Position numbers and translations under genes: made by a program. A DNA stretch of 5,525 nt, taken from assembly GCA_009774155.1 (NCBI GenBank), contig VSNE01000195.1, forward strand, positions 1 through 5,525, in the 5' to 3' direction. The notes beneath the pieces were generated by a model that was not told where the DNA came from, searched no databases, and worked only from the letters and a program-made list of their open reading frames with translations. This document shows, piece by piece, positions 1 to 5,029 of the stretch. Origin of the DNA: Lachnospiraceae bacterium. Lineage in GTDB: Bacteria > Bacillota > Clostridia > Lachnospirales > Lachnospiraceae. Within the stretch, counting starts at the first letter, position 1; every line of letters begins with the position of its first letter.

Positions 1-2
1 AT

Positions 3-158
3 ATGAAAGGAACCGTAGTATTCCCCACAGTGTACAAATCAATTTCCAGACATATGTATTTGCGGCCGGAAATTGATTCCATAAAGGCGTACCAGGAGGA
101 ATATTACGGAACCGGAATAGGAGATTTTTTATGTCTATTTTACAAGCAGTTGATCTGA
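3..158 (+). CDS. possible 3' end of an upstream gene (partial, open at left edge)
   Basis: This frame is open from the left edge to a TGA at 156-158 and would overlap the start of the ABC ATPase gene by 28 bases. It reads as a plausible protein tail (residues such as RPEIDSIKAYQEEYYGTG) and its codons look similar to those of the neighbouring genes until about position 130. I do not recognise the family. It has an ATG at position 3, but with no upstream sequence I cannot tell whether that is a start or an internal Met. A chance open frame of about 50 codons is quite possible, so this is a weak call; the inverted repeat at 37-78 lies inside it. Confidence 0.25.
   Translation: MKGTVVFPTVYKSISRHMYLRPEIDSIKAYQEEYYGTGIGDFLCLFYKQLI
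37..78. repeat. perfect 11-bp inverted repeat upstream of ABC genes
   Basis: AATCAATTTCC at 37-47 is repeated as its exact reverse complement GGAAATTGATT at 68-78, with 20 bases between the arms. The arm centres are 31 bases apart, close to three helical turns, so two bound protein subunits would face the same side of the DNA. There is no T-run after it, so it is not a normal terminator. It may be an operator for a regulator of the exporter or an RNA hairpin in the leader; the sequence does not decide between these. Confidence 0.5.
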
Positions 159-847
159 AAAAGTACTACGGACAGGGCGACAACGTGACAAAAGCCCTTG
201 ATGGTGTCAGCCTTACAATCGAAGAAGGGGAGTTTGTTGCTATCGTGGGAACCTCCGGCTCCGGAAAATCCACGCTGCTCCACATGATGGGCGGGCTGGA
301 CACCCCTACGTCCGGCAGGGTACTGATTGGCGGAAAGGAGCTTTTTTATCAGAATGAAGAGAAACTGGCAGTATTCCGCCGCCGCCATATCGGCTTTATA
401 TTTCAGAGCTACAATCTTGTTCCGGTCCTGAATGTGTATGAAAACATGGTGCTGCCTCTGCAGTTGGATGGCCGGAAGGCAGATAAGAAGCTGATGAAAC
501 AGATCGTCCATGCTCTGGGACTTCAGGATAAGCTTCAGAACCTTGCGAACCATCTCTCCGGCGGGCAGCAGCAGCGGGTTTCCATTGCCCGTGCGCTTCT
601 CACAAAGCCGGAGATCATCCTTGCGGATGAGCCGACAGGGAACCTTGACAGCAGGACCAGCGCGGATGTGCTTTCCCTGCTGAAGGATTCCAGCAGGAGG
701 TTTCATCAGACGATCGTAATGATCACCCATGACAGGGAAATTGCGGAACTTGCTGATCGAAGTATCCGTATAGAGGATGGGAAGATAACGGACGGCCCGT
801 TGCGTGAACCGCCCGTATATTTGACTCAAAGCGGGGAGGTGGAGTGA
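131..847 (+). CDS. ABC transporter ATP-binding protein (MacB/LolD/FtsE-type exporter family)
   Basis: This 238-residue protein is the cytoplasmic ATPase that powers the permease encoded directly downstream. All motifs are intact: Walker A GTSGSGKST at residues 40-48, Q-loop Gln92 in the IFQSYNLVP context, signature LSGGQ at 142-146, Walker B IILADE at 162-167 with catalytic Glu167, a D-loop (GNLDS, 170-174) and switch His200. The LVPVLNVYEN and ADEPTGNLDS wording is typical of the MacB/LolD/BceA group, whose members pair with FtsX-fold permeases and handle antimicrobial peptides, lipoproteins or envelope signals rather than importing nutrients. Length is normal for the group. The ATG start has AGGAG at 119-123 with 7 bases of spacing. 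The stop codon touches the GTG of the permease gene, indicating one operon. The substrate cannot be read from the ATPase. Confidence 0.96.
   Translation: MSILQAVDLKKYYGQGDNVTKALDGVSLTIEEGEFVAIVGTSGSGKSTLLHMMGGLDTPTSGRVLIGGKELFYQNEEKLAVFRRRHIGFIFQSYNLVPVLNVYENMVLPLQLDGRKADKKLMKQIVHALGLQDKLQNLANHLSGGQQQRVSIARALLTKPEIILADEPTGNLDSRTSADVLSLLKDSSRRFHQTIVMITHDREIAELADRSIRIEDGKITDGPLREPPVYLTQSGEVE
835..840 (+). promoter_or_regulatory. ribosome binding site fixing a GTG start for the permease
   Basis: GGAGGT lies 7 bases before GTG at 848 and inside the last codons of the ATPase gene. The next in-frame ATG, at 860, is 19 bases from this site, which is too far. This supports GTG at 848, giving a TGAGTG stop-start junction with probable translational coupling. 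Confidence 0.75.
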
Positions 848-3340
848 GTGTCGGGAAAAATGAAACATACCAGGCAGGGTCTGTCAAAAGCGGCAGTCAG
901 AATGCTGGGAAGACGGAGCTTCCGGGCCGGGCGCACACAAAACCTTCTGATATCCATGGCCGTGGTGATTGTGACCGTCCTGATCACTGCCGCCTGCAGC
1001 GTCTTTTATAATATCCAGAGATTTGGGCAGATGCAGGAATTAAAGGAGACCGGCGCCATGACGGATGTTGTATTGTCCGGCCCGGACGAGCGGCAGTTGG
1101 CGGTGCTTCAGGAAAGCAATCTGGTGCGGCAGCCGTTGTTTGTATCCCATAAAGTGGGCCGCCTGGTGGGGAATCCGGGGCAGTCAGGATTAAGCCTGTA
1201 CCTGTATGCAGAAGAGAACTGGGATATCTGGAGCCGTCCGCTTTTTACGGACATTCAGGGAAATTATCCGTTAAAAGAGAATGAAGTGATGATGTCGGCC
1301 TGGCTGTTAAAGAGGCTGGGAATAGAACCGGTTATTGGCAGCGAGATCCCGCTGTCGGTTACATGGGAAGACCGGGACGTGGCAGAAGAGGAAATCTTTG
1401 TCCTTTCCGGCTGTTATACGGATACCTCTTATATTGATACAGCCTCCAGGCAGAAGCTTCTTGTGTCGGAAGAGGCGCTTAAGAACCATAACGGGCAGGC
1501 GGAATCCGTGGGTTTTTCTCTCACTGCCGGGCAGTTCCGGAAAAAGCTGGCCGGGATTCGGGAAGAACTGCAGATATCCGGGCAGCAGAATCTCAAGATT
1601 CTGGGCGGACAGGGTTTTTATCTGTCGCCCAGGGATATGGGAATTGCCCTGGCCGTGATCCTCTTTTTTATGCTGGACGGATTTCTGATCATTTATAATA
1701 TCAACACGATTTCCGTTACAAAGGATATCCAGTTTTACGGACTGCTTAAAACCATTGGAACCACGCCCGGACAGATTAAACGGATTATGTATTATCGGAT
1801 GAGAAATATACTTTTGACAGCCCTGCCGGCAGGACTTTCGCTTGGCGGCTTCATGACTCAGTGGATTGTTCCGATGATTCTGGGCAGTATGCTGGAGGGA
1901 TTTTCACAGGCCCGGTTTCATCTGATGATTCCGCTGGCATCGGCATTCTTTTCGGGTCTGATGATTTTTGCCGGTTTTTTTATGACCGCCAGGAAGGTGA
2001 TGGCTGTTTCAGCCATTGGCGCCCTTACGTTTGCGGAGGGCAGCACCAGACGGAAGACAAGCCGTGGAAGCGATCATACAAAGCTGTACCGGATGGGACT
2101 TAAAAATGTATTCCGGCAGCCCCGGAAGGCATGGATGGTCATAGGGACGTTTTTCTTAAGCAGCGTGACCTTCCTGCTCTGCATGACGGTGCTTGGCGGG
2201 ATGTCTCTGGACGAATTTATTGATTATAATACGGCCCATGACCTTGCCCTTTATAACAGCATGAGCAGGGCATCCTTTTCCCCGCAGGAGGAGCAGAGCT
2301 TCACGCCGGAGCTTGTGGAGCGGCTGCAGAGTCTGGAGGGAGTGGAGAGCTTTGAAATGACAAAGGTTGTGCCTGTCTATGAGCATTATTCGGAGGAAGT
2401 CTATGGGGACTGGCTGGAGATTAAAAATGAATTTGAGCGGTCAAACGGAATGGAACTTACAGATACCGGTATCTGGCTGGACAATCCGAAAGCAACCTTC
2501 TGGAGCCTGCTGATCGGAATTGACAGCAGGGTAATCGAAGATTATAACCTGTCCGCCGAAACGCCCATTGATACAGAGGGATTTGAAAAGGGAGAGTTCC
2601 TTCTCACAACAGATATGAACGGGAGCGGACTGCATACAGGGAGCATGATCACATTTTCTGTTATGGATACGGATCAACAGTTTGAACTGCCAATCGGCGG
2701 CCGGTTTCCTCTTGAAAGAGACGGAATGAACAGCGGCGCGGCGCCATGGCTGGTGGTTTCAAACAAAGTAATTGACCGGTACAGAGAAGACGCCATTATC
2801 TATTCCATCAAGATAGACAGTGATTCCGAATATGAGGAAAGTATTCTGGAGCAGGCGGCGGATCTGACAGATAAAATCCCCGCCATATCAAGGACATCAA
2901 AGGTGGAGCTTGCCAAATCACTGGAAGAGACAAAGAGCGCGCTGTCAAAGCTGTCCGCGTTTCTCACGATTGTGTTGTTTACCGTAGGTATCCTGAACTT
3001 TATCAATACCATGAGCGTCAGTATCCTGGGCAGGCAGCGGGAATTTGCCGCCATGGAGGCGGTGGGTGCATCCAAAAAGCAGATGCAGAAGCTCATCTCA
3101 TGGGAAGGAATCTGGTATTTCCTGTTTACACTGGCACTGTCTGTTACGCTAGGGTCCGGGGCTGATTTTTTGCTCTTTCATGTGATCCGGGAAAATCTGG
3201 GCTTTGGCTCGTTTCACTATCCGGCTCTGCCGATGACACTTTACATGCTGTTGTCGCTGCTTCTGTGCATGATAATTCCGGCGGTTGTTTATAAAAGAAC
3301 AGGAATTAGGAGTATTGTGGAGCGGCTTCGTGAGAATTAA
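848..3340 (+). CDS. FtsX-type ABC transporter permease with two extracytoplasmic domains
   Basis: This 830-residue membrane protein is the partner of the ATPase upstream. I see eight hydrophobic segments, at about residues 33-55, 266-286, 318-346, 359-380, 429-451, 700-722, 754-778 and 794-815. They form two copies of a four-helix FtsX unit, each with a large outer domain between its first and second helices (about 56-262 and 452-699). After the second helix of each unit comes the usual coupling segment: FYGLLKTIGTTPGQIKRI at 297-314 and REFAAMEAVGASKKQMQKLI at 731-750. A charged linker around 398-412 joins the halves. The layout resembles a fused pair of LolC/LolE-like subunits rather than the ten-helix, single-loop BceB type, so a role in peptide resistance should not be assumed. 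No kinase or response regulator is visible nearby. Substrate is unknown; it could be a peptide, a lipid or an envelope signal. Confidence 0.93.
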   Translation: MSGKMKHTRQGLSKAAVRMLGRRSFRAGRTQNLLISMAVVIVTVLITAACSVFYNIQRFGQMQELKETGAMTDVVLSGPDERQLAVLQESNLVRQPLFVSHKVGRLVGNPGQSGLSLYLYAEENWDIWSRPLFTDIQGNYPLKENEVMMSAWLLKRLGIEPVIGSEIPLSVTWEDRDVAEEEIFVLSGCYTDTSYIDTASRQKLLVSEEALKNHNGQAESVGFSLTAGQFRKKLAGIREELQISGQQNLKILGGQGFYLSPRDMGIALAVILFFMLDGFLIIYNINTISVTKDIQFYGLLKTIGTTPGQIKRIMYYRMRNILLTALPAGLSLGGFMTQWIVPMILGSMLEGFSQARFHLMIPLASAFFSGLMIFAGFFMTARKVMAVSAIGALTFAEGSTRRKTSRGSDHTKLYRMGLKNVFRQPRKAWMVIGTFFLSSVTFLLCMTVLGGMSLDEFIDYNTAHDLALYNSMSRASFSPQEEQSFTPELVERLQSLEGVESFEMTKVVPVYEHYSEEVYGDWLEIKNEFERSNGMELTDTGIWLDNPKATFWSLLIGIDSRVIEDYNLSAETPIDTEGFEKGEFLLTTDMNGSGLHTGSMITFSVMDTDQQFELPIGGRFPLERDGMNSGAAPWLVVSNKVIDRYREDAIIYSIKIDSDSEYEESILEQAADLTDKIPAISRTSKVELAKSLEETKSALSKLSAFLTIVLFTVGILNFINTMSVSILGRQREFAAMEAVGASKKQMQKLISWEGIWYFLFTLALSVTLGSGADFLLFHVIRENLGFGSFHYPALPMTLYMLLSLLLCMIIPAVVYKRTGIRSIVERLREN

Positions 3341-3396
3341 CCGGGCTGCAGGAGCTCTGACATAACAGAAGTCTGGAAACTCAAATGATGATCTGG

Positions 3397-3425
3397 TTGC
3401 AGTTTTTTCCAAACGGTGATATGAT
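3397..3425 (+). promoter_or_regulatory. candidate SigA promoter for the Cys/His-rich gene
   Basis: TTGCAG at 3397-3402 and TATGAT at 3420-3425 are separated by exactly 17 bases. The -10 box matches the consensus at five of six positions, the -35 box at only three of six. Transcription would begin near 3432, giving a leader of about 58 bases before the ATG at 3491. Confidence 0.5.
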
Positions 3426-3474
3426 AAAAAATAAGGGGATTTGGCCCCAAGAAGGTTATTGAGAGGAATCAGGT

Positions 3475-3481
3475 AAGGAGG
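3475..3481 (+). promoter_or_regulatory. strong ribosome binding site
   Basis: AAGGAGG lies 9 bases before ATG at 3491. It is a near-perfect Shine-Dalgarno sequence and is good evidence that the small Cys/His-rich reading frame is really translated from this start. ATG at 3483 is too close to this site to be used. Confidence 0.75.
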
Positions 3482-3490
3482 AATGGGATT

Positions 3491-3778
3491 ATGTGTATAA
3501 GAAAAGCTTCCGCAATTGGAGCTGCGGCTGTATTTGCGGTTGTTGTCCTGGCGCTTCCGGTTTCGGCTTGCGGAAGACATGGTCATCATGCACAAAGGGA
3601 TTTCCAATGTGCGGTATGTACAGTAGAGGACTGCAGTGAAACGGGCTTTCATATTCATGATGAAACAATCTATTGCGGATATGATCATGAGGGCGGATAT
3701 TGTGACGGTTCCTGCGTATACAGCGCTGAACCGGAGAGCACCGGATACAGAGGACATCATCACTGCGGACGTTATTGA
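3491..3778 (+). CDS. small exported Cys/His-rich protein, possible lipoprotein and metal binder
   Basis: This 95-residue protein starts with a clear export signal: basic residues 4-5, a hydrophobic stretch at 8-24, then VSAC at 24-27, which fits a lipobox with Cys27 as the lipidated residue; ordinary signal-peptidase cleavage around the same place is the alternative. The mature part of about 69 residues is crowded with possible metal ligands: Cys at 27, 40, 43, 48, 62, 71, 75 and 92, and His at 30, 32, 33, 54, 56, 66, 89, 90 and 91. The motifs include CAVC (40-43), FHIHDETIYCGYDHEGGYC (53-71) and CDGSC (71-75), with GHH-type clusters at both ends. I do not recognise a named family. The pattern suggests binding of a metal such as zinc, copper or nickel, or a disulphide-stabilised secreted protein; both are inference. 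It has its own promoter candidate, a strong ribosome site and a strong downstream terminator, so it looks like a discrete transcription unit. Confidence 0.8.
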   Translation: MCIRKASAIGAAAVFAVVVLALPVSACGRHGHHAQRDFQCAVCTVEDCSETGFHIHDETIYCGYDHEGGYCDGSCVYSAEPESTGYRGHHHCGRY

Positions 3779-3850
3779 ATATAGTACGGCAGATGATAAA
3801 TCCGCTGTCTACTATTTATTGTATCAATATTCGTATTGTTTCCGTATTTC

Positions 3851-3883
3851 AAAGGGCGGCCGTATAATACGGTGCCCTTTTTT
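3851..3883 (+). terminator. strong Rho-independent terminator
   Basis: AAAGGGC (3851-3857) pairs with GCCCTTT (3874-3880), and inside it CCGTA (3860-3864) pairs with TACGG (3868-3872) around a three-base loop; a small bulge separates the two helices. A run of T from 3878 to 3883 follows. It lies 72 bases after the stop of the Cys/His-rich gene and would end that transcript and any read-through from the ABC genes. Confidence 0.88.
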
Positions 3884-3890
3884 CTGTTAA

Positions 3891-4060
3891 ATATTCCCCA
3901 AGCGGTTTCAGATGTACAGACCGATGCTGATTTTTCCCGTTTTACACTTTTCAGACGCTTCCGCAAGGGTCAATATCCCGCAGTTCTGCAATCCTGACGA
4001 GGGTCTAAATGCAGGAGAGCTTGTGAGATATAATGTATTGATAAATAGAGCAATCAGAGG
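3891..4060 (+). other. intergenic stretch, no convincing gene
   Basis: The forward frame from ATG 3912 is open for 54 codons to TGA 4074-4076 and would overlap the next gene by ATGA. However, it has no ribosome site and its product has no pattern I recognise. A second forward frame is open to about 3997. Small self-complementary bits exist (GTCA 3969-3972 with TGAC 3995-3998, and GCAGTTCTGC around 3980-3989). It may be leader or decayed sequence; no function can be assigned. Confidence 0.4.
4029..4034 (+). promoter_or_regulatory. consensus -10 box (TATAAT) upstream of the 55-residue gene
   Basis: A perfect TATAAT sits 38 bases before ATG 4073 and follows the strong terminator, so a new promoter is expected around here. 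There is no good -35: the hexamer at the 17-base spacing is TAAATG, and there is no TG extension. If used, transcription would begin near 4041 and give a leader of about 32 bases. Confidence 0.45.
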
Positions 4061-4072
4061 ATGGATGATGGA

Positions 4073-4240
4073 ATGAAAGAATATGAGAAGGAGCAGATAT
4101 TAATTGACCTTGAGGAATTAAAAGGCACAATTAATATTATGCTGCTTGGTCTGGATGAAATTAAAGACGAGGACGCTGCAGCATGTATGTCCATCCTCAG
4201 ATATCGTTTGGAACAGATTATCGACAAACTGAAGAAATAA
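4073..4240 (+). CDS. small charged helical protein of unknown function (55 aa)
   Basis: This short frame encodes 55 residues with about 13 acidic and 9 basic side chains and two likely amphipathic helices, about residues 3-28 and 33-54, separated by LDEIKDED. One Cys, at 38, sits in AAACMSILRYRLEQI. There is no signal peptide or membrane segment, so it is probably cytoplasmic and may dimerise or bind another protein. I do not recognise the family. Support comes from a TATAAT box upstream, coding-like composition and a terminator-like hairpin 10 bases after the stop. The start is uncertain: ATG 4073 has GAGG at 4057-4060 with a rather long spacing of 12, while in-frame ATG 4061 would add MDDG but has only a weak AGAG upstream. 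An in-frame stop at 4046-4048 limits the gene on the left. Confidence 0.65.
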   Translation: MKEYEKEQILIDLEELKGTINIMLLGLDEIKDEDAAACMSILRYRLEQIIDKLKK

Positions 4241-4249
4241 AAAACATAG

Positions 4250-4278
4250 AAGCTCTCTGGAACTTATGAGAGTTTTTT
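4250..4278 (+). terminator. probable intrinsic terminator after the 55-residue gene
   Basis: AAGCTCTC (4250-4257) pairs with GAGAGTTT (4268-4275) over eight positions, including one G-U pair, with a ten-base loop. A six-T run occupies 4273-4278, part of which is used in the stem. It is weaker than the terminator at 3851-3883 and may allow some read-through into the transferase gene. Confidence 0.55.
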
Positions 4279-4286
4279 GTTATAGT
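4258..4286 (+). promoter_or_regulatory. candidate extended -10 promoter overlapping the terminator
   Basis: TGTTATAGT at 4278-4286 is an extended -10 element (TG, one base, then TATAGT, five of six matches). The hexamer 17 bases upstream is TGGAAC at 4258-4263, a weak -35. Transcription would start around 4292-4295, at or next to the likely ATG codons of the transferase gene, so the message would have almost no leader. This is inferred from motif positions only. Confidence 0.3.
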
Positions 4287-4292
4287 GGTTTT

Positions 4293-4958
4293 ATGATGAT
4301 TCGTATATTTGCAATGAGGGCGGCGGGGCGGAATTTCACAGAGGCCCGGTGGCTGCAATATCTGTCAAGGGAGCGGATGGCAGAAGCAGAAAAACGGAAG
4401 AATGAACGGGAACGCCAGCTTTTTCTGGGAGCAGAGATTTTGATGAATCAAAGTCTGGAGGCTGTAGGGGCGGGTATCCCCCTTCCGGCAGCGTATGTCA
4501 GGAACCCATACGGCAAGCCATGTCTTCTTTCAGACAGAGGGATTAAAGTAAACTGGTCCCATTCGGGGGAATACGTAATTTGTGCAGTGGCGGACAGGGA
4601 GATCGGCATTGATCTCCAATATATGCAGAAAGAGCCAAAGGATTCCGTGATCCGCAAGGTTCTGCAGCCGGAGGAGCTTATATTTTATGAACAGACGTCT
4701 GCAGAGCAGAGAAAACATCTGTTTTACCAATACTGGACAGTGAAGGAGAGCTATCTGAAGGCGGTCGGAACAGGGTTTCATACTTCCCTTCAGACTTTTT
4801 ACGTCCGTATGGAAACGCGGAACCCAAAGATTATACAAAGAGAGTCCGGCAGGAGATACAGAAGCAGACTGCTGGACTTTGCGGCGGCGGACTATGTGGC
4901 GGCGGTTTGCTGTGAGGGAAATACGGATCTGGAACCGATAGAAATTCAATATTTATAA
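4293..4958 (+). CDS. Sfp-type 4'-phosphopantetheinyl transferase
   Basis: This enzyme moves the 4'-phosphopantetheine arm of coenzyme A onto a conserved serine of acyl, peptidyl or aryl carrier proteins in the cytoplasm. Counting from ATG 4293 it has 221 residues, the usual Sfp size. The family motifs come in order: NPYGKP (71-76), VNWSHSGEYVICAV (86-99) with His90, GIDLQ (105-109) with metal-binding Asp107, and FYQYWTVKESYLKAVGTGF (144-162) with Glu152. The Glu normally two residues after the Asp in Sfp is Gln109 here. Start choice: the frame is open back to ATG 4266, but that codon lies in the terminator loop. MMIRIFAM from 4293 or 4296 lines up with the known Sfp amino terminus, so I prefer these. 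No good ribosome site is present, only GTGG at 4285-4288. The sirtuin gene follows after 71 bases on the same strand. The carrier-protein partner is not in the window. Confidence 0.92.
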   Translation: MMIRIFAMRAAGRNFTEARWLQYLSRERMAEAEKRKNERERQLFLGAEILMNQSLEAVGAGIPLPAAYVRNPYGKPCLLSDRGIKVNWSHSGEYVICAVADREIGIDLQYMQKEPKDSVIRKVLQPEELIFYEQTSAEQRKHLFYQYWTVKESYLKAVGTGFHTSLQTFYVRMETRNPKIIQRESGRRYRSRLLDFAAADYVAAVCCEGNTDLEPIEIQYL

Positions 4959-4963
4959 TGAAA

Positions 4964-4996
4964 GCCCTGTATTTCAGACGGAGGGGCAGACAGGGT
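4964..4996 (+). repeat. small inverted repeat between transferase and sirtuin genes
   Basis: GCCCTGT (4964-4970) can pair with ACAGGGT (4990-4996), including one G-U pair, around a 19-base loop. No T-run follows, so it is not a convincing terminator. It may be a chance dyad or a processing or regulatory hairpin in a shared transcript. Confidence 0.3.
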
Positions 4997-5029
4997 GACA
5001 CAGATTTATTTTCAGGAGGGAAAGCGAGA

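Larger units (their letters stand above)
3341..3490 (+). other. intergenic region between permease and Cys/His-rich gene
   Basis: This gap contains no convincing terminator for the ABC operon: the T-run at 3403-3408 is preceded only by a weak AAACT/AGTTT pairing. It holds a candidate promoter (3397-3425) and a short GGGG/CCCC hairpin (3435-3438 with 3445-3448) that would sit near the 5' end of the new transcript. Read-through from the permease gene into the next gene is possible. Confidence 0.5.

Noticed and set aside
140..868. Long reverse-strand open frame (242 codons) opposite the ABC ATPase
   Set aside because: It is the antisense of a gene with every ABC motif intact; its product has no recognisable domain and no ribosome site.
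3377..3410. Possible terminator for the ABC operon (AAACT/AGTTT before a T-run)
   Set aside because: The stem has only five mostly A-T pairs and a long loop; the T-run is better explained as part of the spacer of the promoter at 3397-3425.
3435..3448. GGGG/CCCC hairpin considered as a terminator or riboswitch element
   Set aside because: Only four base pairs, no T-run and no further conserved structure; at most a small leader hairpin.
3149..3763. Reverse-strand open frame (204 codons) covering the permease end, the gap and the Cys/His-rich gene
   Set aside because: It runs antisense to two supported genes and a promoter, its composition is not protein-like, and no family pattern is visible.
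3636..3890. Forward open frame of 84 codons overlapping the Cys/His-rich gene and running through the terminator
   Set aside because: It has no ribosome site, overlaps a better-supported gene in another frame, and its last codons are the terminator hairpin and T-run.
4530..4949. Reverse-strand open frame (139 codons) opposite the transferase
   Set aside because: It is antisense to the conserved Sfp motifs, with no start signal or recognisable product.
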